Positions 17,171 through 25,687 of a stretch of DNA of 55,107 bases are shown piece after piece. The position numbers were made by a program, and so were the translations under genes. The DNA lies in assembly GCA_022791815.1 (NCBI GenBank), contig JAAVZU010000072.1:1-55107 (forward strand), given 5' to 3'. Numbering within the stretch: position 1 is the stretch's first letter; each line of letters opens with the position of its first letter. The notes under the pieces are model-generated. The model had not been told where the DNA came from. It was given only the letters and a program-made list of their open reading frames with translations, and made no database searches. The DNA is from Lachnospiraceae bacterium. Its GTDB lineage: Bacteria; Bacillota; Clostridia; Lachnospirales; Lachnospiraceae.

Positions 17171-17199
17171 TTGCGGTTTTTCTAACATATTTGTATAAT
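17171..17199 (+). promoter_or_regulatory. Promoter of the sigma-like/TraX operon
   Basis: TTGCGG (17171-17176), a 17-bp spacer and TATAAT (17194-17199), with a leader of ~120 nt before the coding start. Confidence 0.65.
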
Positions 17200-17328
17200 A
17201 TAGGTAACAGTGAGGGGAGCTGAACTGTGACTAATGTAGATATCTGTTACATTTAGTTTTAGGCAGGACAGATAAAAACATTGTGTCTGTTAGTATAGAC
17301 ACTACTATAAAAGAAAGTGAGCAATAAT

Positions 17329-18102
17329 ATGTTAGATAAGAGTAAATTTATGGAAATGCTGGCAGCAATTACAGAGGTTGCTAAGGTTCAAGAGAATCAG
17401 ATTACAAAAGAAGAGATTCAGGAATATTTTGCGGGGATGAATATGGAAGAAAGCCAGTATCAGCATATTTACCAATACTTGGGAGAAAATGGAGTGCAAA
17501 TACCAGGTTTTGTGTATAAAGAGTATTCCAAAAGGGAAGAGATAGAAGAAACAAAGGAGGAAACAAAAGAAGAACGTCCAATTGCTTTATCCATTTATAT
17601 GAAGGAATTAGAAGAAATTAGTGGACTTAGTAAAGAGGAAAGGACTTCTCTTTTTCTAGCACTACGAAACAAGGATGAGCAGGCAAAGAGCAAGCTGATT
17701 GAGGGATATTTGCCTGTTGTAGTAGAGATAGCCAGAGATTATAAGGACAAAGGACTTCCTATAGAAGATTTGATTCAGGAGGGAAATTTGGGATTACTGC
17801 AGGGGCTGGAAGCAGTATCAACAATAGCCAATATAGAGGATGTAGACGCATTTTTACAAGAACATATTAAAATGGCGATAGCAATGGTTATTGATGAAGA
17901 AGTAGGGGAAAACGACTGGGAAACAGCTATGGTTGCAAAGACCAGCCTAATTAGTGAGGCAGCAAAGGTATTAGCAGAGGATTTGGGACGTGTGGCAACT
18001 GTAAAAGAATTGTCTGACTATACCAAGATTCCAATAGAAGAAGTTAAGGATATCTTATCTTTATCACTAGATGCTGTAAAGGTAGGAAATGACAATGGAT
18101 AA
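17329..18102 (+). CDS. Truncated sigma-70-like protein (regions 1.1, 1.2, 2.1-2.2 and 3.0 only)
   Basis: About 257 aa. Residues ~5-65 resemble the acidic helical region 1.1 of primary sigma factors. After a Glu/Lys-rich linker, PIALSIYMKELEEISGLSKE matches region 1.2, and LPVVVEIARDYKDKGLPIED plus LIQEGNLGLLQGLEAV match regions 2.1-2.2, the main core-polymerase contact. The following residues that should form regions 2.3-2.4 (melting and -10 reading) are degenerate and lack the aromatic cluster. A region 3.0-like block (SEAAKVLAEDLGRVATVKEL) ends the protein; region 4 is absent. It can probably touch core polymerase but not read promoters. A GTG start at 17317 is possible; I chose the ATG. 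It overlaps traX by 14 bp. Confidence 0.75.
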   Translation: MLDKSKFMEMLAAITEVAKVQENQITKEEIQEYFAGMNMEESQYQHIYQYLGENGVQIPGFVYKEYSKREEIEETKEETKEERPIALSIYMKELEEISGLSKEERTSLFLALRNKDEQAKSKLIEGYLPVVVEIARDYKDKGLPIEDLIQEGNLGLLQGLEAVSTIANIEDVDAFLQEHIKMAIAMVIDEEVGENDWETAMVAKTSLISEAAKVLAEDLGRVATVKELSDYTKIPIEEVKDILSLSLDAVKVGNDNG

Positions 18103-18802
18103 TACAGTAAAAACAAGAGGAATTAGTGGTGCTGGCTTAAAATGGCTTGCTATGGCAACTATGCTCATTGATCACTGTGCAGCAGTTTTTGGATATAAGA
18201 TTATAACATATTTTCATAGTATAGTTCCTTATACATGCTTAAGGGGGATTGGAAGGCTTGCATTCCCCATTTTTTGTTTTCTGTTGGTAGAGGGATATGT
18301 GCACACAAGTAATCGTATAAAATATGGAGTAAGGTTGTTTTTGTTTGCCATTATTTCTGAAATACCTTTTGATTTAGCATTTAATGGCAGTTGGTTAAAC
18401 TGGAACAGCCAGAATGTATTTTTTACTCTTACGTTGGGGTTAATTGCGATTTTTGTTTTAGAATATTTTCAAAGTAATCCATGGATTGGAAGAGTGCTGG
18501 CTTGTGGAGTGGTGCTGGCCGCTGAACTCTTTCATACAGATTATAGCGGAGCAGGAGTTGTTTTAATCGTAGGTTTTTATATATTCCGAGAGAAAGAAAT
18601 ATATAGAATTTTATGTGCATTTTTGGTACTTGTAGTTTTTGGAAATGTATTAGAGATTGTAGCATTGCTGGCATTTCTTCCTATACATTTTTATAACGGA
18701 GAAAGAGGATGGCAAATAAAATATTTCTTTTATATATTTTATCCGGCACATTTAATTCTTTTATGGTGGCTGCATAGTCAAAATTTGGTTCTTCGTTGGT
18801 AA
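18089..18802 (+). CDS. TraX family membrane protein
   Basis: A 237-aa protein with about seven hydrophobic segments. It opens with the TraX hallmark LKWLAMATMLIDHCAAVFGY and later shows CLRGIGRLAFPIFCFLLVEGY and LFLFAIISEIPFDLAF. TraX acetylates F-pilin in plasmids, but most chromosomal Firmicute members are uncharacterised membrane acyltransferase-like proteins. Its start overlaps the upstream sigma-like gene by 14 bp, so the two are translated from one message. No conjugation gene is near, so a pilus role is unlikely. Confidence 0.88.
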   Translation: MTMDNTVKTRGISGAGLKWLAMATMLIDHCAAVFGYKIITYFHSIVPYTCLRGIGRLAFPIFCFLLVEGYVHTSNRIKYGVRLFLFAIISEIPFDLAFNGSWLNWNSQNVFFTLTLGLIAIFVLEYFQSNPWIGRVLACGVVLAAELFHTDYSGAGVVLIVGFYIFREKEIYRILCAFLVLVVFGNVLEIVALLAFLPIHFYNGERGWQIKYFFYIFYPAHLILLWWLHSQNLVLRW

Positions 18803-18892
18803 TTCTTCAAGCAGAAATATACTTTTATGATGTACTCTATTAGAAAAGATAAGAAGAAAGGAAATACAAATTGAAAAAGGAGGAATCTGAGA

Positions 18893-20035
18893 TTGGAACT
18901 TAAGTTTTTTTTACAAGATGTGATACAGATAGAAGATAAAGTATATCATGTAAATGGTATGGTTTCTTACAAGAATGCACAGGATGGAAGCTATTGGACG
19001 GAGTACCGTCTTATGGAGGAGGGAACTTATCGGGAATTTTGGCTTTCTGTGGATGAAGTTTATCAAGAATATGCCATGTATCAAATGGAACGTTATCAGG
19101 ATAGATTTAGTGAAGAAGGAATTGCATCTGCCAGATATCGGGAAGCAGATTCTGGAGTGCAGATTGTTACAAATTATCAGGGAAAACACTTGGATGTGGA
19201 TGTGGGAGAAAAGGCAAAGTATTGGGAATATGAAGACAAAACCACAGAAAGGATTATATCTATTGAGGAATGGTCTGATGGACGGGAATATTCTACAGGT
19301 TATTATATAGATAAAGAAGATATCAAATTGATGAAAAGAGGGCAGGGAGATGCAGAAGAAAGTTCCCATAATAATTTTTATGCAAAAAATGATACAGATA
19401 AGAAAGCAACACGATTTGCAACTTTATTAACTTTAGGTGTGCTGTTTGTTTCTATTATTGTCTTTATAATACCAACCTTTAACTTTGGCGGAAGTAATTC
19501 TGTAAAAAAATATATAGAAGGTGCCACATCTACTTATACTTACCGAACATCTGTTACATCAGACTTAGACACAGCAGAAAAGGCAGATGTGTATGTAAGT
19601 ACATATAACATAGATGCCACTGCAAGAGATATTATTCAGGCTGTGGAAGGTGATGTGGAAGATGTGCAGCAAAATACAGAAGATGAAGATGATTCCATAG
19701 CTATTTTAACAGATAATGAGTATTGTTTAATTTATACCAGTTCAGATAATGAGACATTGGTACAGATTAGTAAACGTTCCTATGCATATTGTAGCAGTAA
19801 TACTCCATACCGATGCAGCGTTGGAACTGGACGTTATTTTAGGAGATTTTATTATTCCAGAGGTTATAGTTCGGATAAAGGAAGATATTCTAAGAAAAGA
19901 GACAGCTATACCAGTTATGATGATTCGACTTTAACCTCAACTACAGATACATATAAAAGTTATGCATCCAGTGTAAGACAAAGCAGTATAGCAAGAAGAA
20001 GAAGTTCTGGTGGAGGCACCAGTTTTGGAAAATAA
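18893..20035 (+). CDS. DUF4178 domain protein with one membrane helix
   Basis: A 380-aa protein starting at TTG, nine bases after AGGAGG at 18878-18883; no ATG fits as well. Residues ~8-150 carry the DUF4178 pattern (DVIQIEDKVYHVNGMVSYKN, WTEYRLMEEGTYREFWLSVDE). A membrane helix follows (ATLLTLGVLFVSIIVFIIP, ~residues 178-198), then an outer segment with SYAYCSS and a Ser/Tyr/Arg-rich low-complexity tail ending in SSGGGTSFGK. Function is unknown. It heads a run with DUF350, a membrane-bound spermidine-synthase-like protein and a phosphoesterase, an association I recall from other bacterial genomes and that suggests an envelope role. Confidence 0.85.
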   Translation: MELKFFLQDVIQIEDKVYHVNGMVSYKNAQDGSYWTEYRLMEEGTYREFWLSVDEVYQEYAMYQMERYQDRFSEEGIASARYREADSGVQIVTNYQGKHLDVDVGEKAKYWEYEDKTTERIISIEEWSDGREYSTGYYIDKEDIKLMKRGQGDAEESSHNNFYAKNDTDKKATRFATLLTLGVLFVSIIVFIIPTFNFGGSNSVKKYIEGATSTYTYRTSVTSDLDTAEKADVYVSTYNIDATARDIIQAVEGDVEDVQQNTEDEDDSIAILTDNEYCLIYTSSDNETLVQISKRSYAYCSSNTPYRCSVGTGRYFRRFYYSRGYSSDKGRYSKKRDSYTSYDDSTLTSTTDTYKSYASSVRQSSIARRRSSGGGTSFGK

Positions 20036-20048
20036 AGGAGGACAAGTT

Positions 20049-20477
20049 ATGTTAGCAGATATTTTAAATGTAGGGATTTATTCAGTAGTAGGGATTGTTT
20101 TAATGATATTTGGAACTTTTTTAATTGATTTGATTATTCCATGTAATTTCCCAGAGGAAATTAAGAAAAGAAATGTAGCAGTGGGATATATTATGGCAGG
20201 AGCATCTATTGCAGTTGGTATTATTTTGAAATCCTGTGTAATGTCTCCTAATGTGGTGACTCAATTGGAAGAAAAATTTATGGAAGGATTATTAAATAGT
20301 GTAATCTATTTTGCAATTGGCATGGTTTTTTGTATGCTGGGTTATGTAGTAATCAATGCATTTCATAGAAGATATGATTTGAATAATGAGATTGGAGAAG
20401 GAAATCCGGCAGCAGGTATTATGGTATGCGGATTGTTTATTGGGTTAGCCATTATTATTAGTGGAGTGATTTATTAG
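20049..20477 (+). CDS. DUF350 membrane protein
   Basis: A 142-aa protein with four hydrophobic helices. The segment LMIFGTFLIDLIIPCNFPEEI and the internal repeat of VGYIMAGASIAVGIIL / AAGIMVCGLFIGLAIIISG are typical of DUF350, which is built from two similar two-helix units. An upstream in-frame start at 20010 lies inside the previous gene; AAAGGAGG at ~20034 fits the ATG at 20049. It sits 13 bp after the DUF4178 gene, pointing to a shared complex. Confidence 0.85.
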   Translation: MLADILNVGIYSVVGIVLMIFGTFLIDLIIPCNFPEEIKKRNVAVGYIMAGASIAVGIILKSCVMSPNVVTQLEEKFMEGLLNSVIYFAIGMVFCMLGYVVINAFHRRYDLNNEIGEGNPAAGIMVCGLFIGLAIIISGVIY

Positions 20478-20509
20478 TTATTGTTTGTATGTGAAAGGTT
20501 TGAGATAGA

Positions 20510-22048
20510 ATGCAAAGAGAAAAGGAACTGCAAACGGAGTTTCCTTACCGTTTGCTAATGTTTACTACGTTGATAATTTCAGGATGTTCCATGTGCTATG
20601 AGTTGATTATCAGTGCAGTAAGCTCATATCTGGTAGGAGACAGTGTATTACAATTTTCCATTACCATAGGATTGTATATGTGTGCTATGGGAATTGGATC
20701 TTTTTTGTCAAAGTTTATAAAAAAGCAGCTTTTTGACTGGTTTGTATTTGTAGAGGTAGGAGTTGGTATATTGGGAGGTATCAGCTCCTTAATACTGTTT
20801 ATGGCAAATATATATTTAAAATCTTATGTGCTGGTGATGTATATGGAGATTCTTGCAATTGGAACCTTGGTAGGAATCGAAATCCCAATACTTACCCGTA
20901 TTATAGAAGAGAATGCTAGTAATTTAAGAGTAACATTATCTACAATTTTTTCTTTTGATTATGTTGGAGGATTGGTGGGATCAATCTTGTTTCCGTTGTT
21001 GCTTTTACCACATCTTGGGTACTTTGCTACAACTTTTTTGGTAGGCAGTGTAAATCTTGCAATAGCATTATTAATTGTATTTCGTTATCACAAATATGTA
21101 GTAAGAGAACTAATGTGGAAAGGGATTGCAGTTTTTTCACTAGGGATTATGTTATTTGGAGCATTTTATTCAGAGAATATTGCTAAGCAGGTGGAAAATG
21201 GTTTATATCGTGACAGGGTGATTGTATCAGAGCAGACACCCTATCAGAAAATTGTAGTAACAAAACACAAAGATGATCTTCGCCTGTTTATTAATGGAAA
21301 TATTCAATTTTCTTCTATGGATGAGTATCGTTATCATGAAGCACTTGTGCATATACCTATGTCTGCAGCAAAAAAACATAGCCGTATTCTGATTCTTGGA
21401 GGAGGAGATGGACTTGCTCTTCGGGAGATTTTGAAATATTCAGAGGTAGAGAAGGTGACTATGGTTGATTTAGATGCGAGGATGGTGGAGCTTTGTCGTA
21501 CTCACCAGGATATTAAAAAATTAAATAAAGGTTCTTTGGATAGTGAAAAATTGGAGGTGGCAAATGAAGATGCATATAAATTTTTGGAGAAAAATGAAAC
21601 TCTCTATGATGTGATTATTGTAGATTTGCCAGACCCCAATGATGAATCACTAAACAAGTTATATACAGATTTATTTTACCGGCTTTGTAAAAATAGTTTA
21701 ACAGAAGAAGGGGTTATGACAGTACAATCTACCAGCCCTTATTATGCTGGGAAGGCATATTGGTGCATAAACAAAACTATTGAGGGGGAAGGATTTTATG
21801 TAAAGCCATATCATGTACAAGTTCCTTCTTTTGGAGATTGGGGATTTCAACTGGCAACAAGAAATAAAATTACAATAGACAAGATACGGTTATCTGTGGA
21901 GACAAAATTTTTGGAACAAAACCAACTTGAAAGTATATTTGTTTTTGGAAAAGATGAAATGGTGAATAAAGATACTTTGTATGCAAATACTCTTTCAAGA
22001 CCACAACTTTTGACCTATTATATGGATGCGGAGAGAAACTGGGAATAA
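20510..22048 (+). CDS. Membrane-bound spermidine-synthase-like protein
   Basis: A 512-aa fusion of an N-terminal membrane region (about seven helices, residues ~18-225) and a C-terminal aminopropyltransferase-like Rossmann domain. The latter has QTPYQKIVVTKHKDDLRLFI, the SAM-binding loop ILGGGDGLALREIL (~residues 298-311), VTMVDLDARMVELCR and DVIIVDLPDPNDESL. Polyamine synthases use decarboxylated SAM; no SAM decarboxylase gene is in this window. Members with a membrane half are not proven spermidine synthases, so the product is uncertain. The gene is 32 bp downstream of DUF350 in one operon. Confidence 0.85.
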   Translation: MQREKELQTEFPYRLLMFTTLIISGCSMCYELIISAVSSYLVGDSVLQFSITIGLYMCAMGIGSFLSKFIKKQLFDWFVFVEVGVGILGGISSLILFMANIYLKSYVLVMYMEILAIGTLVGIEIPILTRIIEENASNLRVTLSTIFSFDYVGGLVGSILFPLLLLPHLGYFATTFLVGSVNLAIALLIVFRYHKYVVRELMWKGIAVFSLGIMLFGAFYSENIAKQVENGLYRDRVIVSEQTPYQKIVVTKHKDDLRLFINGNIQFSSMDEYRYHEALVHIPMSAAKKHSRILILGGGDGLALREILKYSEVEKVTMVDLDARMVELCRTHQDIKKLNKGSLDSEKLEVANEDAYKFLEKNETLYDVIIVDLPDPNDESLNKLYTDLFYRLCKNSLTEEGVMTVQSTSPYYAGKAYWCINKTIEGEGFYVKPYHVQVPSFGDWGFQLATRNKITIDKIRLSVETKFLEQNQLESIFVFGKDEMVNKDTLYANTLSRPQLLTYYMDAERNWE

Positions 22049-22089
22049 ATTGCTTATAAAGTCTAAGATAACAAGGAGGGATGGCATAA

Positions 22090-23211
22090 ATGAATATATG
22101 GTTTTATGCGATGTTATTTATTTTATTATTAGTTCTGTTTGGAATGACAATCTTTTTTTATCGGATGATAAAAAATATAATTGAGATGATTTTTGGAGAA
22201 CAAAAAAATAAAAAAGTTACTTTTCTGCTGATAGCAATAAGTCTAGGAATTATCTTGTTTTGTATATCTATCTGGAATATTGGGTTACTTGTTTTGCTAC
22301 ATCTTATGGGATTTATTTTGGTATTTTCGCTTATTAACCTTGTGGTAAAAGCAATAGCAAAATCAAATTATGAAAATTTTATAGTTTGGAAAAAATTACA
22401 AAAGTGTTATGTTTTACCAGTTATTTCTACGATGCTTGTGATTACTTATGGTTATTGGAATATGTATCATGTAGTACAAACCAATTATGTGGTTAAGACA
22501 CAAAAAAATATTCCTAAGGAAGGTTACCGGGTGGCATTACTTGCAGACATTCATTTTGGGGTATCCATTGATATTGAAGGGATGAAGGAAGTTTGCGAAA
22601 AAGTTGAAAAACAGAACCCAGATATAGTAATTCTTTGTGGAGATATAGTAGACGAGAATACAACCTATCAAGATATGGAACAAGTTTTTCAAGTGCTGGG
22701 AGCTATAAAGAGCAAATATGGAGTATATTATGTTTATGGTAATCACGACAGGCAAAAATATAGCGGGCAGCCTGCTTTTACGAATGAGGATATCATGTAT
22801 AGTTTATCTAAAAATGGGATAACTTCATTACAGGATGAAAAGATACAAATTACCAATGATTTAATTTTGGTGGGAAGAGAAGATGCGTCAGTAAGAAATC
22901 GTACACCCCTGGCAGATTTGTATAAAGAAGTAGATAAACAGGATTTTATTTTGACTTTGGATCATCAGCCGTTGGAATATAAAATAAATCAAGAGCTTGG
23001 GACAGATTTATTGTTATCTGGTCATACTCATGCAGGTCAATTTTTTCCCGTTAATCTCCTTATGGAAGTGATTCCTTTTGGAGATGCAGTGTATGGAGTA
23101 ACAAAGAATGATTCCTTTACAGCAATTGTAACAGCTGGGGTAGCTGGTTGGAAATTTCCAATCAAAACCAGTGCTCCCGCAGAGTATGTTATTATTGAGA
23201 TTAAGAGCTAG
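22090..23211 (+). CDS. Membrane-anchored metallophosphoesterase
   Basis: A 373-aa protein with four N-terminal hydrophobic helices (to ~residue 128) and a calcineurin-like catalytic domain. Metal motifs in order are LLADIHFG (D and H), CGDIVDE, YGNHDR, LDHQP and SGHTHAGQ. The arrangement resembles the YkuE/YaeI-like membrane phosphoesterases, some of which act on lipid-linked diphosphates. The substrate is unknown. It follows the SpeE-like gene with AGGAGGG before its ATG, and its last 11 bp overlap the convergent CapA gene. Confidence 0.88.
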   Translation: MNIWFYAMLFILLLVLFGMTIFFYRMIKNIIEMIFGEQKNKKVTFLLIAISLGIILFCISIWNIGLLVLLHLMGFILVFSLINLVVKAIAKSNYENFIVWKKLQKCYVLPVISTMLVITYGYWNMYHVVQTNYVVKTQKNIPKEGYRVALLADIHFGVSIDIEGMKEVCEKVEKQNPDIVILCGDIVDENTTYQDMEQVFQVLGAIKSKYGVYYVYGNHDRQKYSGQPAFTNEDIMYSLSKNGITSLQDEKIQITNDLILVGREDASVRNRTPLADLYKEVDKQDFILTLDHQPLEYKINQELGTDLLLSGHTHAGQFFPVNLLMEVIPFGDAVYGVTKNDSFTAIVTAGVAGWKFPIKTSAPAEYVIIEIKS

Positions 23212-24529
23212 TAAATTTATAAGATTTTTTTGCTTTCTTTACTGGTATACTTTTTCCAAGTAGTGTTTTTGTGGATTCTAATTGGATTTGCTGTACCCTT
23301 GCAAAATCCTTATCCCGAATAAGCGATTTACGTTTTTTCTCTGACATTTTTAAGATATCATATACAGTAAATACTGTAAAATTCCGCTTGGAAGATGCAT
23401 CCATAAAACGGCACCAAGTAGGAATTACAGTAACTTTATCAATTACAAAGGAGGAAGGCATTTCTTCCTTAATAGTAAGGTTTAAAATAACACCAGCATC
23501 TCTTGGTTTTGTTACTTGAGAAGATATAAAATTTCCCATAGAGTACATGATAAAACCCTTTCGGGTGGAATTCTGTCCTGTGGGAATTTCTATATATTCC
23601 ATAGGCTGGAGAACATGAGGGTGGCTTGCAATAACTGCATCAGCACCAGATTTTAACATTTTTTTATATTGTGCTTTATAGGTTTCGGAAGGAGTTTGGG
23701 CATATTCTGTCCCGTTGTGGGGAAGAACTATAACAAAATCCGCTAATTTCCGAGCCTTTTTTATTTCTTTGTATATATGATCATTTAAAATTTTAACATT
23801 ATAATCATTTTTATAAGGAAGACCATTTGTCCCATAAGTACAACTGATAAATGCAATTTGTATGCCATTAATTTCTTTGATAAAGATTTTTTTGCTGTCG
23901 GATTCGTTTTGATAAGTACCTATATGGTCAAATTTTAGTTTATCTAGTACATCAATGGTTCGTAACAATGCATCAGTTCCCCTGTCTACACAATGGTTGT
24001 TTGCAGTGGTAAGCAAATCAAATCCTGCATTTTTGAGTGCCTTTGCAAAACTATCTGGGGTATTAAACCTTGGATAATCACTGATGCCAATTGCAGTTCC
24101 TCCTAAGGTAGTCTCCAGATTCCCAATCACATAATCTGATTTCTTAAAATATTTTTTTACAGAAGTAAAATTATTTGAAAAATCATACGTATTTGTTGCA
24201 CGGTCATAAGCTGCTTCGTATTGATAGCTGTGTACCATTAAATCACCAGTAAAGGTAAGCGTTGCAGCTTTAGGGGCTGGAGGATTTTCCGGCGTTGTAA
24301 TCGGAAGATTTGTAGTAGTTGGTATATTGGTTGCCTGTGGTGATGATGCGAAAGGTTGAACAGAATGTATAATGGTAACGGGTGTTTCTTGAATGTTATT
24401 CACAGTTTCTGTAGTATTTGTTGTCTTTTTTTGTTGAGAAAATACAACAAGTATAATTATGCAGGGAATTACAACAACTAAACTTATAAGAAATGAACGT
24501 ATAAATTGTTTGAAATATTTTTTCCACAT
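23201..24529 (-). CDS. CapA family protein (poly-gamma-glutamate synthesis / metallophosphatase-like)
   Basis: A 442-aa protein. One N-terminal membrane segment (~12-30) and a Thr/Pro-rich linker (~35-85) lead to the CapA domain, with LTFTGDLMVHSYQYEAAYD, GNLETTLGG, TTANNHCVDRG, VVLPHNGTEY, SHPHVLQPMEYI and MYSMGNFISSQ. CapA proteins share a metallophosphatase fold; some act in poly-gamma-glutamate capsule export, but most anaerobe members lack CapB/CapC partners, and none are visible here. It is expressed from its own promoter at 24579-24607 and is exported with the domain outside the cell. Confidence 0.88.
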   Translation of the reverse strand: MWKKYFKQFIRSFLISLVVVIPCIIILVVFSQQKKTTNTTETVNNIQETPVTIIHSVQPFASSPQATNIPTTTNLPITTPENPPAPKAATLTFTGDLMVHSYQYEAAYDRATNTYDFSNNFTSVKKYFKKSDYVIGNLETTLGGTAIGISDYPRFNTPDSFAKALKNAGFDLLTTANNHCVDRGTDALLRTIDVLDKLKFDHIGTYQNESDSKKIFIKEINGIQIAFISCTYGTNGLPYKNDYNVKILNDHIYKEIKKARKLADFVIVLPHNGTEYAQTPSETYKAQYKKMLKSGADAVIASHPHVLQPMEYIEIPTGQNSTRKGFIMYSMGNFISSQVTKPRDAGVILNLTIKEEMPSSFVIDKVTVIPTWCRFMDASSKRNFTVFTVYDILKMSEKKRKSLIRDKDFARVQQIQLESTKTLLGKSIPVKKAKKSYKFTSS

Positions 24530-24578
24530 TAATATTAGTCCTTTCGTTTTAAATGGTCATGTTGCTTTTGGTGGGTTC

Positions 24579-24607
24579 ATTATGAATGAAAAATTGAGGA
24601 TTAGCAA
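24579..24607 (-). promoter_or_regulatory. capA-like gene promoter
   Basis: On the minus strand: TTGCTA (24607-24602), a 17-bp spacer and CATAAT (24584-24579), ~50 bp upstream of the ATG at 24529. Confidence 0.5.
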
Positions 24608-24686
24608 GATTCTGAGAATATTTTAGTAAAAAAGGTCTAAAAATGCAATAAAAAGTTTGTGGAAAAACAAATATAGGTAAAAGTTA

Positions 24687-24715
24687 TGCATCTTGTATTG
24701 GAAAAAGTGCATCTT
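24687..24715 (+). promoter_or_regulatory. 21-bp-spaced direct repeat, candidate LytTR binding site
   Basis: TGCATCTT occurs at 24687-24694 and again at 24708-24715, exactly 21 bp apart (two helical turns). LytTR-domain regulators typically bind two direct ~9-bp repeats with a 21-bp period just upstream of -35. The promoter TTGAAT-17-TAAAAT follows 13 bp later, and the first gene it drives encodes a LytTR protein. Confidence 0.6.
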
Positions 24716-24728
24716 AAAGAAAACATAG

Positions 24729-24757
24729 TTGAATTTAAGAATTGAAGTAAATAAAAT
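24729..24757 (+). promoter_or_regulatory. Promoter of the LytTR-ABC operon
   Basis: TTGAAT (24729-24734), a 17-bp spacer and TAAAAT (24752-24757), leaving a leader of ~28 nt before ATG 24791, which has AAGAGGTG as its ribosome site. Confidence 0.6.
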
Positions 24758-24790
24758 AGTAACCATAAAACAGTAGAAAAGAGGTGCAGA

Positions 24791-25234
24791 ATGAAGGTTA
24801 CGCTGCAAAGAATTGTAGAAGGAACAGAAGAAGTGTTAATAAAATATAAAAACCGGACAGAATGGGTGGATAATTTAATATATTATTTAGAAAACCAGAA
24901 AGAAAAGATCATTGGATTTAAGGAGAAAGAGCAGTATACGATTCATTCTGGGAAAATTATATATTTTGAAAGTGTAGACGGAAGTACGTATTTGTATACC
25001 AAAGAAGATGTGTATAGAACAAAGCTGAGTTTAGATAATCTTGTTTGTCTATATTCAGAAGAGGGTTTTTTTCGATGCAGCAAGGCAATGGGGCTAAATG
25101 TATACCACGTAGAAAAATTGCAAAGTCTGTCAGGAAACCGAATTGATGCTACTATGGACAATGGTGAACATGTTATTATTTCCAGACGCTATGCAAAAGA
25201 GCTTCGGGTACTTTTGAAGGGGGGAACAGAATGA
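24791..25234 (+). CDS. LytTR-domain DNA-binding regulator
   Basis: A 147-aa protein. The C-terminal ~100 residues form a LytTR domain: KIIYFESVDGSTYLYTKEDV, FFRCSKAMGLNVYHVEKLQS and DNGEHVIISRRYAKELRVLL. There is no receiver domain, so it is not a standard response regulator. The short N-terminal part may dimerise or sense its partner. Such stand-alone LytTR proteins are usually encoded with a DUF3021 membrane protein and regulate an adjacent ABC transporter; that order is exactly what follows. Its ATGA stop/start junction overlaps the next gene by 4 bp. Autoregulation is suggested by the direct repeats in front of the operon. Confidence 0.9.
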   Translation: MKVTLQRIVEGTEEVLIKYKNRTEWVDNLIYYLENQKEKIIGFKEKEQYTIHSGKIIYFESVDGSTYLYTKEDVYRTKLSLDNLVCLYSEEGFFRCSKAMGLNVYHVEKLQSLSGNRIDATMDNGEHVIISRRYAKELRVLLKGGTE

Positions 25235-25686
25235 GTATATTAAAAAAATGGTTATCCAAAGAGATAGATATTGAATTAAAGGCTTGCCTTTATTTTTTCT
25301 GTATATTATTCTATTATGTTATATTCCGAATAATAGAAGGAAGCATGGAGGCAAATATTCTGGTTATGGCAGAGATGGTTTGTACAGCTTATATACTAGG
25401 ATGTATACAAACATATCTTCTCCATAATTTTGATGAAGGAGAACATTTTGGGAAGTATGAATTTGGTGCAAGTATAGGGTGCTGTCTTGTATATTCTGGA
25501 ATGGGATATTGGGGAAAATGGTTCGATAGACAACTTCTTCCTAGTTTAATTTTTTTTGGTTATTTGTTTTTGTGTTATGTTTGTGTATTCTTGGCATACA
25601 AAATAAAACGAAGTTTTGATACAAAAAAATTGAATCAGGATTTGGAAGCTTTTAAAAGAGATAAAAAGCATATTGGAGGAAGATAA
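25231..25686 (+). CDS. DUF3021 family membrane protein
   Basis: A 151-aa protein with four hydrophobic segments (YFFCILFYYVIFRIIEG, ANILVMAEMVCTAYILGCIQ, CCLVYSGMGYWG and LIFFGYLFLCYVCVFLAYKI) and a charged C-terminal tail. Position next to a LytTR regulator (4-bp overlap) matches the LytTR-DUF3021 pairs of Firmicutes, where the membrane protein is thought to control the DNA-binding partner. Confidence 0.8.
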   Translation: MSILKKWLSKEIDIELKACLYFFCILFYYVIFRIIEGSMEANILVMAEMVCTAYILGCIQTYLLHNFDEGEHFGKYEFGASIGCCLVYSGMGYWGKWFDRQLLPSLIFFGYLFLCYVCVFLAYKIKRSFDTKKLNQDLEAFKRDKKHIGGR

Positions 25687-25687
25687 T

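Noticed and set aside
17329-18102. Calling this gene a full alternative sigma factor
   Set aside because: Promoter-reading regions 2.4 and 4 are absent.
18911-19369. A 152-codon minus-strand ORF inside the DUF4178 gene
   Set aside because: Antisense shadow rich in Ile/Phe/Cys/His with no ribosome site; the plus-strand protein has recognised family features.
20510-22048. Assigning the symbol speE
   Set aside because: The membrane-fused subfamily is not proven to make spermidine and no SAM decarboxylase is nearby.
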